Shown: positions 15,022 to 22,985, numbered from the stretch's first letter. The stretch: DNA of 30,467 bases from Finegoldia magna_J (GCF_002243175.1 NZ_NDYF01000001.1:1-30467); one strand, 5' to 3'. Made by a program: numbers and translations. The notes: generated by a model not told the origin, from the sequence alone.

Positions 15022-15097
15022 TGAACAAGATGAATCCAAAAATGATACCCAAAAAGACAAAAATGATACCCAAAATGATACCCAAAAACGACGACAT
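14993..15097 (-). other. Possible 34-residue hydrophobic peptide over a threefold repeat (doubtful)
   Basis: An open frame from ATG 15097 encodes SSFLGIILGIIFVFLGIIFGFILF followed by a basic tail, predicted as one membrane helix. The hydrophobic run is produced by three copies of AATGATACCCAAAA-like sequence at 15041, 15062 and 15074 on the plus strand. No Shine-Dalgarno sequence stands at a usable distance, and the tail is the dehydrogenase relic read in another frame. It resembles a type I toxin only superficially. Confidence 0.15.
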
Positions 15098-15098
15098 A

Positions 15099-15127
15099 TT
15101 GACAAATGAGCAAACTCCATTTAGTAT
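15099..15127 (+). promoter_or_regulatory. Promoter of the O-acetyltransferase gene
   Basis: TTGACA (15099-15104) and TAGTAT (15122-15127) are 17 bp apart, placing the transcript start about 25 bp before ATG 15160. It lies just beyond the dehydrogenase relic, inside the island. Confidence 0.55.
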
Positions 15128-15159
15128 AGAAGAATATTTTTGATACACGGAGGTGCAGT

Positions 15160-15714
15160 ATGATAGAAAAAGAAAAAATGTTAAGAGGGGAATTGTACAA
15201 TTCCAGCAGCGATAAGGATCTTGTAGAAGACCGAGAACGCGCAAAGGATTTGTGTTTTGAACTCAACAACACCAAACCATCGGATCTCGAAAAAAGAAAA
15301 AATATTTTGAAAAAATTGTTTCACAAAACAGGAGAAAACTTCCACATTGAATCGAATTTTTGGTGTGATTATGGATATAGAATTGAAATCGGAGAAAATT
15401 TCTACGCAAATCACAATGTAGTAATGCTTGATGCGGGAGGAATTAGTTTCGGAGACAACGTACTTGTAGCTCCACAATGCGGATTTCACACATCGGGTCA
15501 TCCGATAGATGCCCAAACGAGAAATTCTGCAATAGAATACGCAAGACCAATCAAAGTTGGAAATGACGTGTGGATTGGTGCAGGAGTGCACGTGTGTCCG
15601 GGCGTAACCATCGGAAACAACGTAGTCATCGGTGCAGGAAGTGTCGTTGTACGTGACATTCCCGACAACTCCATAGCAGTCGGAGATCCTTGCAGAGTTA
15701 TCAAAAAAAATTGA
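15160..15714 (+). CDS. Maltose/galactoside-type O-acetyltransferase (LacA/Maa family)
   Basis: A 184-residue left-handed beta-helix acetyltransferase. The N-terminal cap (EKEKMLRGELYNSSSDKDLVEDRERAK) is the Mac domain. Hexapeptide repeats follow (IEIGENFYANHNVVMLD, ISFGDNVLVAPQC). The catalytic His lies in GFHTSGHPID, and the end is GVTIGNNVVIGAGSVVVRDIPDNSIAVGDPCRVI. It transfers acetyl from acetyl-CoA to sugar hydroxyls. GGAGG precedes ATG 15160. It is the first gene inside the direct repeat that bounds the island, with its own promoter and terminator; a link to the defence-type operon downstream is not evident. Confidence 0.93.
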   Translation: MIEKEKMLRGELYNSSSDKDLVEDRERAKDLCFELNNTKPSDLEKRKNILKKLFHKTGENFHIESNFWCDYGYRIEIGENFYANHNVVMLDAGGISFGDNVLVAPQCGFHTSGHPIDAQTRNSAIEYARPIKVGNDVWIGAGVHVCPGVTIGNNVVIGAGSVVVRDIPDNSIAVGDPCRVIKKN

Positions 15715-15756
15715 TTGATGAAAAATTTTATTTAATTTAGCATAACTGGAGACAAT

Positions 15757-15813
15757 ATGGCCAAGATTTTCGATGGAAAAAGCTTCAACCAAATATATAA
15801 AACAGAAATTTAA
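15757..15813 (+). other. 18-codon open frame with ribosome binding site (gene remnant or small peptide, doubtful)
   Basis: GGAGA stands six bases before ATG 15757; the frame reads MAKIFDGKSFNQIYKTEI and stops. The opening looks like a normal soluble-protein N-terminus cut short, so it may be the decayed start of a lost gene. No match is recognised. The rest of 15715-15969 holds only the terminator and promoter listed separately. Confidence 0.2.
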
Positions 15814-15820
15814 TAAACAC

Positions 15821-15874
15821 AAAAATCTTCCGAACTTTTATTGGTTTGCCAATAATGTCGGAGGATTTTTTTTA
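15821..15874 (+). terminator. Two-stem intrinsic terminator upstream of the PLD operon
   Basis: Outer stem ATCTTCCGA and TCGGAGGAT (G-T pair) encloses an inner 7-bp stem TTATTGG/CCAATAA with a TTTG loop, followed by eight Ts. It closes the O-acetyltransferase transcript and insulates the next operon. Confidence 0.8.
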
Positions 15875-15880
15875 CCAAAA

Positions 15881-15954
15881 AGTCTAAAAATGATTGATTA
15901 ATATTAGAATATGGGTATAATTAGTCTAACAATAGTTGTGAATTTTTAGACTAA
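15881..15954 (+). promoter_or_regulatory. Promoter and AGTCTAA operator sites of the PLD-ATPase operon
   Basis: TTGATT (15894-15899) and a perfect TATAAT (15916-15921) are 16 bp apart. TTAGTCTAA at 15921-15929 and its exact complement at 15946-15954 form an inverted repeat with a 16-base spacer starting on the -10 box. A third half site, AGTCTAA, lies at 15881-15887 just upstream of the -35. The layout is that of a repressed promoter; the helix-turn-helix protein encoded second in the operon is a candidate binder (inference). Confidence 0.6.
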
Positions 15955-15969
15955 TAAAAGGGGGTATTT

Positions 15970-18069
15970 ATGAATCAATTAAACATATTTGATACTGGTA
16001 CAAATATTGAAAAGCTGAGAATTGTTGATGGAAAAGGTAAAAAAGCTGAAGAAGGTACGAAGCACAAGATATATCATGTTGAGCTGAAAAACATTAGCTA
16101 CAAAAATGTGGAGGAGTTGTTTTTCGGATTTAATGAAATCAGGGCTATTACTTTTTCCTATGACATCAAATTTGTAAATAAAATCATGAAGATGTTTGAT
16201 TATGGAGAAATTATCCTAGGAGGAAGATTTATGACCAGAAGAGACAGTGAACTTCATGAGCTTACATCAGAAGCTTATTTACTTGCAGAAAACATGCGAT
16301 TGTCAGAAATGGCAGCTGATGCTGTGAGATCAGAAAAAGATTTGGTACAAATGATGAAAGAAGGATCTTTGTTAATTAAATCGCCCAAGTATGTTATAGA
16401 TCACAGAAAAATCTACCTTCTTAAATCAGATGATGGACGAACGAGAGTAATCAAAGGCTCTGCTAATATGACAAGAAGAGCTTGGTCTGGAGATCAGCTG
16501 GAAATTTATGAGGTGGACGACACTTCTGAAGCGTACGTTGCTTATGCACAAGATTTTGAAACGGCTTGGAGCCTGTCAGATGACATACCAGAAGATGTGG
16601 TAGCATCGGAAAAAACTGATAATCCAGAAAAAGATATTCCTATAATCAAACAAGCACTGAAAATACAAAAAACCATCGTCCTAGAACAACCCAAAAATAG
16701 TGGAGAAGTTTACGAAAAAATCAAATACACTATCGATGCGGACAAGATTATGGAGAAGAACAAAGAACTTGTACGAAATTTAAATACAAATTCGAAAAAT
16801 GGATACATTGAAATACTGCCAAATATTATCAATAAAATCGGCGTCAATGCAAAAAGACTAAAAAGAAAAAGGATAGATGTCAAAGAAATAGAAAAAGATT
16901 ATCCGAAATTAACCTTCAACTTCGACACAAAAGAAGCTTTTTTGGATGGAGAATCACTAGATCTCAATCCAGAAAAAGAAGATGTAAAAAATGATATCGA
17001 CTTATTATTTGAAGCTTTTGATAATTACAAGAAAGATTTCGTTGGAGATGTAGACAAAGTTAGAGATTCCCATTACAAGCTTTTAAACATTTTGTTTTCT
17101 TCTCCATTTCACGCGAAAATTAGATGCATAGCAGACATAAAAAACATCCCGACATCGAGCTTGCCATTATATACATTATTAGCATCCAAAGGTTCCAACA
17201 CAGGTAAAAGTTTTATGACAGAATTTATTCTAAAATTAATGACCAATAAACAGCTAAAAGCATTCTCTGTTAAAACAGCACCTACAAAATACATCGATGG
17301 CATGCTTGAGAGTTACAAGGGAGTTCCGATTTTTATCGATGAAATAGACGGGCAATATTACGCAAGGCTTAAAGAAAAAATCAAAAATAGTCACCAATGC
17401 GAAATCATTCAAAGAGAAGAACAACCATTGATTATATTTGCAAGTAATAGCGTGAGCGATCCAGAAGAACCAGAGAGAAAAAGAATGCCGTTTTTGAGAT
17501 ATAATGCCGGACTTAGAACTGACATAGACCCACTATCATACGATGGAATTAGTAAGAATATGAAAATCAAAGCGACAAACGCCTTATACAGAGAATATCT
17601 TAGAAGGATGATTACAGAAGTGGACAAGCTTATCGACTACATGATTAAATCAAATGATATTGCCGATGATTACTATCCTGACATGATGCAAATCTCATCA
17701 AAAACTTTAATCGATATATTCAAAGAATTTGGATACGACCTTCCAGATTATGCAAGAGAGCTCAATTGGAATGATGATTTTTCATATCATGCAAAATACA
17801 TCTCCAAAGATGCCATAGAAGGAATTAGGAAACTATGGGAAAATGAACCCAAATGCTTTATAATTAAAACAAATGTTATAATGATAACATCAGGAACCGA
17901 CAAAGGGTCAAGGAAAATACTCGAAAGCTGGGCAAATTCTCTTCCTGTTGAATTTGAAGCGAAGTATTCAGACAAGAAAGATATGTCCCAAATTACAGTG
18001 AATAGATTGGAACTTGAACAAGCATTGGGTTTTAGATTCAATAAGTTTGTCAAGTTTTTTAGGAGGTAG
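15970..18069 (+). CDS. PLD-family nuclease fused to a P-loop (AAA+/SF3-like) ATPase
   Basis: A 699-residue protein with an uncommon architecture. Residues about 45-215 form a phospholipase-D-like nuclease domain with one catalytic half-site: H145-R-K147 followed by GSANMTRRAW (163-172) and the acidic LEIYEVDD. This is the single-motif form found in nucleases that work as dimers. After a charged linker, a P-loop ATPase occupies about 380-520: Walker A-like GSNTGKS at 408-414 (the usual first Gly is Lys406), Walker B VPIFIDEID with D457/E458, a sensor-1-like IIFASNS, and arginines nearby. A helical C-terminus of about 180 residues is unassigned. GGGGG precedes ATG 15970. Its last codons contain the AGGAGGT used by the next gene. 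It probably cuts nucleic acid under ATPase control as part of a defence operon. Confidence 0.75.
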   Translation: MNQLNIFDTGTNIEKLRIVDGKGKKAEEGTKHKIYHVELKNISYKNVEELFFGFNEIRAITFSYDIKFVNKIMKMFDYGEIILGGRFMTRRDSELHELTSEAYLLAENMRLSEMAADAVRSEKDLVQMMKEGSLLIKSPKYVIDHRKIYLLKSDDGRTRVIKGSANMTRRAWSGDQLEIYEVDDTSEAYVAYAQDFETAWSLSDDIPEDVVASEKTDNPEKDIPIIKQALKIQKTIVLEQPKNSGEVYEKIKYTIDADKIMEKNKELVRNLNTNSKNGYIEILPNIINKIGVNAKRLKRKRIDVKEIEKDYPKLTFNFDTKEAFLDGESLDLNPEKEDVKNDIDLLFEAFDNYKKDFVGDVDKVRDSHYKLLNILFSSPFHAKIRCIADIKNIPTSSLPLYTLLASKGSNTGKSFMTEFILKLMTNKQLKAFSVKTAPTKYIDGMLESYKGVPIFIDEIDGQYYARLKEKIKNSHQCEIIQREEQPLIIFASNSVSDPEEPERKRMPFLRYNAGLRTDIDPLSYDGISKNMKIKATNALYREYLRRMITEVDKLIDYMIKSNDIADDYYPDMMQISSKTLIDIFKEFGYDLPDYARELNWNDDFSYHAKYISKDAIEGIRKLWENEPKCFIIKTNVIMITSGTDKGSRKILESWANSLPVEFEAKYSDKKDMSQITVNRLELEQALGFRFNKFVKFFRR

Positions 18070-18074
18070 TATAG

Positions 18075-18662
18075 GTGATAATGTACATTTACACCAAAAC
18101 AACAGAAGATATTTCTATTTTTGAAGACATCATGGAAATTATCCACAAAAAAGATTCGGAAATTTGTGTAAGTGTCGAACACATGAGAAGCTTTCAGGAA
18201 TTAGAAAAGATAAAAAACGAGATGATAAATGATGATATTTTAATAATTGGAAGCTTAAAATCCCTTGGGATAAATGAAAAAGACATCGCCAATTCTCTGA
18301 AATATTTCATTGAAAAAGGGAAATGCTTGGTTGTTTCTAACTTAGAATCCACATATAAATACGGCGTATCTCAGCCGATGAATAAAGCCATTCTAAGCAC
18401 CATATTAGACTCTGTTCTCTTAAACAACAAAAACATTATCGAGCTACCTAGAAATAGAAAATTCAACTCAGGAAGAAATAAAATTGATTTTCCAAATAAT
18501 TGGGAAGAATTGTATGAGAACTGGGAAAATAATAACATCTCTTCAAAAGAATTCTTGGATAAATCTGGCCTAAAAAAAGCCACGTTTTATAATATGATTA
18601 CTGAATACAAAGAAATCCTGAAAGCTAATGAAGCTTTTGTCAAAAAATATAGATTAGGATAG
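18075..18662 (+). CDS. Degenerate serine-recombinase-like protein with C-terminal helix-turn-helix
   Basis: A 195-residue protein. The N-terminal 110 residues follow the resolvase fold (YIYTKTTEDIS, NDDILIIGSLKSLG, DIANSLKYFIEKGKCLVVSN), but the active site is lost. The YxRxS position reads YTKTT (Ser to Thr, Arg to Lys), and the DRLGR motif reads LKSLGI. The C-terminus (NWEELYENWENNNISSKEFLDKSGLKKATFYNMI) is a typical resolvase helix-turn-helix. It is therefore likely a DNA-binding or scaffolding protein rather than a recombinase. The start is GTG 18075, seven bases after AGGAGGT; ATG 18081 is possible. It lies five bases after the PLD gene, so they are co-translated or coupled. Confidence 0.7.
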   Translation: MIMYIYTKTTEDISIFEDIMEIIHKKDSEICVSVEHMRSFQELEKIKNEMINDDILIIGSLKSLGINEKDIANSLKYFIEKGKCLVVSNLESTYKYGVSQPMNKAILSTILDSVLLNNKNIIELPRNRKFNSGRNKIDFPNNWEELYENWENNNISSKEFLDKSGLKKATFYNMITEYKEILKANEAFVKKYRLG

Positions 18663-18665
18663 GGT

Positions 18666-18697
18666 TTGACATAGGCACGATAATTGAGATTATAATC
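18666..18697 (+). promoter_or_regulatory. Possible internal promoter of the SF1 helicase gene
   Basis: Perfect TTGACA (18666-18671) and TATAAT (18691-18696) boxes, but with a 19-bp spacer, lie between the recombinase-like gene and the helicase. The -10 sits in a perfect 10-bp palindrome GATTATAATC (18688-18697). It would let the helicase be made separately from the first two genes. Confidence 0.45.
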
Positions 18698-18748
18698 AGC
18701 GGAAATGTAGAAATAATAAAATGAAATCGATTAACAAAGGAGCATAAC

Positions 18749-21700
18749 ATGAACCAAAAAGAAAAAATATTAGAATCATGGATTATGGTGGAGCATTTAT
18801 CGGAGGGAGATATCAATTTAAGAGACAGTAAGCTTTTAACTTTTCAATATCTCAAGGATGATGATTTCTATGATTTATTTAAGAAAAAGATTAAATATCT
18901 TAATCTGAATCCATATCAAAAAGGTGGAATAGTTGTATATTTTGATGTGTTTAAATTCACAGAAGTAATCGATTTTTTGAGAGATAAATTCAATCTTCCT
19001 GTATCTAATCAAGAAATCTCATTGGGCAATAAATTTTCATTCGCATTGTATTTCGATAAGGATTTGAAGCTAAGTGCTGATATGACTTTTTTAACAGAAA
19101 GTTCTTACATTAGAAATTTTCATACAATTCCTTCAGAAAAAGAGTTCAAAGAGTTTGAGGAAGATTTTAACAAAAAAATCCAAGAAATATTTGACTGTCC
19201 AGAAGATAAACCATACAAAGAATGGTTCAATAAGGCTATTTTGAATATTTTACAAACTAATAAAATAGACATCAATAACTGCAGGATGAAACCTTTGAAA
19301 AACTTGGAGACCGATGCGACTAATCTACATTCATTTTTCGTTCATGATTTGCAAAAAGCAAAATCTGTTCAATCAAAAAACTTGAACGATTATTTGATGG
19401 GAAACAGTTCAAATAGAAAGGATTTGGATAGTAGAAGCACATCTCCTAAGTTTAACAGGAATATTTTTGTAGATATTTTGCAGCCCAAAAACTATCCGTT
19501 GTCAAGGTTTCCAAGTAATTTAAAATTTGCACCATCTTTTATGCAACAAGTCGCAATCAATTTGTCAATTGGATATGATTCTAATAATATGCGAAGTGTG
19601 AATGGACCTCCTGGAACAGGGAAAACTACACTTTTAAAAGATATTTTCTCGGAACTATTAATAAAACAATCATATGAAATTTTACAATTAAAAAACAAAA
19701 AAATCGCTGGTAATGATGAGACTGTCTATTGGGAAAGCGGGTCATATAAGGCATCAATTGGTGTGCTACCATCTCAAATAGCGGAAAATGGAATCATTGT
19801 TGCAAGTTCTAACAATGGCGCTGTGAAAAATATTGTAGATGAACTTCCTCTAATATCTGAAATTGATGAATCATTGGTAGATGAGTTAAAAAAAATAGAT
19901 TATTTTAAAGATATATCAAACTCTAAAGTTTCGACAAAATGGGTAAAAGAAAATGGCAAAAATGTAGAAAAGTTAGAATCTGAAAAAAACTCAGAAGAAA
20001 AATTCTGGGGATTGTTTTCTCTCGAAGGTGGAAGATCAGAAAACATGAAATATATAATCACGGCGTTAAAGCATGTGATTGAAGATTTGAAAATCAATTA
20101 CATTTCAGATGATGATGTCTACAATGAATTTGAAGAAAAATACAAGGAAGCATTGTCTTACAGAGATAAAAGGCAAAAATTATCGGACAAAATTTTCTCT
20201 GTTGATAGATTTGAGTACGAGTTATTAAATAAAAAATCAGACTTCATCAAAAATGTAAAAATTAGAGAGAATGAATTGAGTAGTTTTGCAAATGAGATTA
20301 ATGTACAATTAGAAGAATTATCTTCCAATAAGAATCAACTAAGCCAAAAAGTTGATGAATTGAACAAAGCATCGTCAAATATAAGTGAAGATAAGAAAAT
20401 GATTGAAAATAGCATTGATGTTTTGAAATTACAGAAGCCGGGATTTTTCCAATTTAGTAGAAAAAAATCATATGATGAACAGATGAGAAAATATTCCGAC
20501 GAGTTGCTAAAAATATTAGACAAAGAAAGATCTACAAAATCAATGCTAGATGATTTTGTAGAAGAGTTAAAAGTCGTTGAATCTCAAATTTCATACGGAA
20601 ATAAGCTTATAAAAGATAAAAACTCAGAGATTGTACAAGCAACTCAAAAGGACGATTATGAAATCAAAAAACTAGAAGCAAAAATCAGAGATCTAAAGGA
20701 TGTTTCTGTAAATACAGATGTAAATGTATTGGATTTTTCATTGTCATATGATGACTTACAAATGAGCAATCCTTGGTTTGACGAAGATTATCGTAGAATT
20801 CAGTCTGAATTGTTCATAAGTGCATTGAAAGTTCGAAAACAATTCTTGTATGAAAATATCAAAAATATTGAAGCTGCAACTAGAATATGGGACAAACAAC
20901 AAACTTACTTGGACAAAAACATCGTTATACAACAAGCTTGGAACTGGATAAACATGGTAGTTCCAGTTATAAGTTCCACATTTGCAAGTATGGGAAGGAT
21001 GTTTTCAAATATTCAAGCAAATTCTCTGGGACATTTATTCATTGACGAAGCTGGTCAAGCTTTGCCACAAGCAAGTGTAGGAGCAATATTTAGATGTAAG
21101 CACGTAATGGCAGTTGGAGATCCAGCGCAAATCAAACCAGTTCTAACACTAGATTCATATATACTTAGCTTGTTGGGACAAAATTATGGAGTTGGCGAAG
21201 CTTACCTATCAGAAGATGCATCAACTCAGACACTTATTGATAATGTTAGTCAATATGGATTTTACAAAGATTTGAATAATCCAGAAGATTGGATAGGGAT
21301 TCCTTTATGGGTTCATAGACGTTGCAAATATCCAATGTTCAACATTTCAAATGAAATTTCCTACGGTGGAAATATGGTTCAAGGCAATAAATCAGATGGA
21401 AAAGCACAGTGGTATGATGTCGGCGGATCTGCAGATAATAAATACGTGAAAGAGCAAGGAGATTTATTAGTTCAAAAAATCAGAGAACTATCAGAACATA
21501 ACGAAGATATTTTAGATAAATCCAAGAAAGACCAAGTCTATGTAATATCTCCATTCAAAAATGTTGCGTATAATTTATCCCGAAAACTTAAAGCAGATTT
21601 GGATTTTACAAGATACGATAGCAAATTCAGCCCTACAAATGTGGGAACTGTACACACATTCCAAGGAAAAGAAGCGCCAATAGTATTCTTGGTTTTAGGT

Positions 21701-21898
21701 GCAGATGAAAAGAGCAAAGGAGCTGCAAACTGGGCGATGGGCTCAGAAAATCCGAACATAATGAACGTATCAGCAACCAGAGCCAAAAAAGAGTTTTATA
21801 TAATTGGTGACAAAAAGCTGTATTCGAATTTGGGCAGTGATGTCATAGATAAAACGATAAACGAAATTAGAAAATTTAATTCAAAAAACAATCAATAA
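18749..21898 (+). CDS. SF1 (UPF1/DNA2-like) helicase with coiled-coil insertion
   Basis: A 1049-residue protein resembling COG1112 superfamily I DNA/RNA helicases. Residues 1-260 form an unassigned N-terminal domain. Walker A G286PPGTGKTT comes after the Q-motif-like SFMQQVAIN. About 460-680 is a lysine/glutamate-rich coiled-coil insertion between motifs I and II. Motif II is D766EAGQ, then VGDPAQIKP (III), PLWVHRRC (IV), GTVHTFQGKEA around Gln972 (V) and SATRAKKEF at 1008-1016 (VI). All helicase motifs look intact. AAAGGAG precedes ATG 18749. It follows the PLD-ATPase and recombinase-like genes on the same strand. COG1112 helicase plus PLD nuclease is the core of the Mokosh anti-phage system, so a defence role is inferred. 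Confidence 0.85.
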   Translation: MNQKEKILESWIMVEHLSEGDINLRDSKLLTFQYLKDDDFYDLFKKKIKYLNLNPYQKGGIVVYFDVFKFTEVIDFLRDKFNLPVSNQEISLGNKFSFALYFDKDLKLSADMTFLTESSYIRNFHTIPSEKEFKEFEEDFNKKIQEIFDCPEDKPYKEWFNKAILNILQTNKIDINNCRMKPLKNLETDATNLHSFFVHDLQKAKSVQSKNLNDYLMGNSSNRKDLDSRSTSPKFNRNIFVDILQPKNYPLSRFPSNLKFAPSFMQQVAINLSIGYDSNNMRSVNGPPGTGKTTLLKDIFSELLIKQSYEILQLKNKKIAGNDETVYWESGSYKASIGVLPSQIAENGIIVASSNNGAVKNIVDELPLISEIDESLVDELKKIDYFKDISNSKVSTKWVKENGKNVEKLESEKNSEEKFWGLFSLEGGRSENMKYIITALKHVIEDLKINYISDDDVYNEFEEKYKEALSYRDKRQKLSDKIFSVDRFEYELLNKKSDFIKNVKIRENELSSFANEINVQLEELSSNKNQLSQKVDELNKASSNISEDKKMIENSIDVLKLQKPGFFQFSRKKSYDEQMRKYSDELLKILDKERSTKSMLDDFVEELKVVESQISYGNKLIKDKNSEIVQATQKDDYEIKKLEAKIRDLKDVSVNTDVNVLDFSLSYDDLQMSNPWFDEDYRRIQSELFISALKVRKQFLYENIKNIEAATRIWDKQQTYLDKNIVIQQAWNWINMVVPVISSTFASMGRMFSNIQANSLGHLFIDEAGQALPQASVGAIFRCKHVMAVGDPAQIKPVLTLDSYILSLLGQNYGVGEAYLSEDASTQTLIDNVSQYGFYKDLNNPEDWIGIPLWVHRRCKYPMFNISNEISYGGNMVQGNKSDGKAQWYDVGGSADNKYVKEQGDLLVQKIRELSEHNEDILDKSKKDQVYVISPFKNVAYNLSRKLKADLDFTRYDSKFSPTNVGTVHTFQGKEAPIVFLVLGADEKSKGAANWAMGSENPNIMNVSATRAKKEFYIIGDKKLYSNLGSDVIDKTINEIRKFNSKNNQ

Positions 21899-21902
21899 AA
21901 AC

Positions 21903-21935
21903 CAAAAATCTCTCGAAACGCCTCGGGAGATTTCG
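21903..21935 (-). terminator. Intrinsic terminator of the dehydrogenase gene
   Basis: Stem AAATCTCTCG with CGGGAGATTT-type partner (one G-T pair) lies between convergent genes. Read on the minus strand it ends in ATTTTTGGTTTTTATT, so it serves the dehydrogenase best; on the plus strand the tail is weak. Confidence 0.65.
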
Positions 21936-21944
21936 CTATTGTAT

Positions 21945-22120
21945 CATTAAATTTTAAAATCTTTGTGAAGTCTTAGTATTTCGACAAGCATTCCGTCACG
22001 ATATTTTGCAAGAGTTTCGTGAGTGTTGCCGATGTCTGCTGGTCTGTTTTTGATTGCTTCGTGCACACCGTCGACTGTTTTCTTTTTGATTTCGTCTGTG
22101 AATTCGTACCATGTTGCACA
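21945..22120. repeat. Right copy of the 7.1-kb island direct repeat (dehydrogenase 3' end)
   Basis: This is the last 58 or so codons and stop of the intact dehydrogenase gene. About 91% identical, in direct orientation, to 14847-15021. The two copies enclose the O-acetyltransferase and the PLD/recombinase-like/helicase operon. Similarity continues weakly through the adjoining terminators. Confidence 0.85.
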
Positions 22121-22912
22121 ATCTTTGAGCCAAGTTTCCATCGAAGGGCCGATATGATTTAGCAAACCTTCAAGTCCGTGTTCACCGCCGCCAAGTTCAA
22201 ATATTTGACCTGGACCCATGATTGCCCATCTAATCGCAGGGCCAAATGTCAACGCAGTTTCGCAATCTTCCATGCTAACCACACCTTTGTCCACCAAATC
22301 CATCATTTCACGCATAACCACAGCTTGAAGTCTGTTTGCTATGAAACCTGGAACTTCATTTCTGATGATAATAGGTTTCTTGCCCAAACTAGTAAACAAT
22401 TCGCGAAGTTCGTTCGCAGTTTCTGGGTCGGATTTTTCTCCTTGTGAAATCTCAATCAACGGAATCAAATGAGGTGGGTTGTAAGGGTGCGCTCCGAAAA
22501 TTCTTTCCGGATGCTCAGCATCTTCTGCGATTTTTGTCACTAAAAGTCCCGATGTTGCTGAACACAAAACAGCATCAGGCTTTGCGTATTTTTCAAAAAC
22601 CTTCACGAATTCCTTCTTCACATCGTAGTTTTCTGGAATACACTCTTCCACAATATCTGCAAATTCTATCGCTTCTTGTTCATTCGTAGTGTAGCTAATT
22701 CTTGATAAAATCGTTCCCTTATCTTCCGTAACGACCTTCTTCTCAATCAACTCATCCACGTATTTTTCAATAATCTTCTTAGTCTTTGCTTCACTTTCCA
22801 GACTTCTGTTGTAACTAATAACGTCCATCTTGCCCATCGCAAAAAGTAGCGTAAACGACGAACCAATCACGCCGCCGCCAATTACACAGGCTTTTTCAAA
22901 ATTCTTCGCCAT
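21947..22912 (-). CDS. 3-hydroxyacyl-CoA dehydrogenase family protein (L-carnitine dehydrogenase/lambda-crystallin-like)
   Basis: A 321-residue NAD-dependent dehydrogenase. The Rossmann loop VIGGGVIGSSF is at about residues 10-20. CSATSGLLVTKIAE, then HPYNPPHLIPLIEI with the catalytic His, and EVPGFIANRLQAVVMRE follow the 3HCDH plan. RWAIMGPGQIFELGGGEHGL and the short C-terminal domain resemble L-carnitine dehydrogenase and lambda-crystallin/gulonate dehydrogenase more than butyrate-pathway Hbd, so the substrate is a 3-hydroxy acid or CoA ester not fixed by sequence. AAAGGAGG precedes ATG 22912. Its 3' end is duplicated as a relic 7.1 kb to the left, marking it as the probable insertion point of the island. 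Confidence 0.88.
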   Translation of the reverse strand: MAKNFEKACVIGGGVIGSSFTLLFAMGKMDVISYNRSLESEAKTKKIIEKYVDELIEKKVVTEDKGTILSRISYTTNEQEAIEFADIVEECIPENYDVKKEFVKVFEKYAKPDAVLCSATSGLLVTKIAEDAEHPERIFGAHPYNPPHLIPLIEISQGEKSDPETANELRELFTSLGKKPIIIRNEVPGFIANRLQAVVMREMMDLVDKGVVSMEDCETALTFGPAIRWAIMGPGQIFELGGGEHGLEGLLNHIGPSMETWLKDCATWYEFTDEIKKKTVDGVHEAIKNRPADIGNTHETLAKYRDGMLVEILRLHKDFKI

Positions 22913-22985
22913 AAAATCCTCCTTTTGTTAAATCAGATATCCAATAACTTTCACTACATATATACCCAAACAAAGTCCACAAAAC

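Noticed and set aside
14993..15097. Type I toxin peptide
   Set aside because: No usable ribosome binding site or antisense RNA promoter is visible, and the hydrophobic run arises from a simple DNA repeat.
15181..15822. 213-codon minus-strand frame antisense to the O-acetyltransferase
   Set aside because: The plus strand encodes a complete hexapeptide-repeat enzyme; the minus frame has no domain and crosses the gene's control regions.
18075..18662. Active site-specific recombinase that mobilises the island
   Set aside because: The catalytic Ser and the arginine motif are replaced, so it cannot perform serine-recombinase chemistry.
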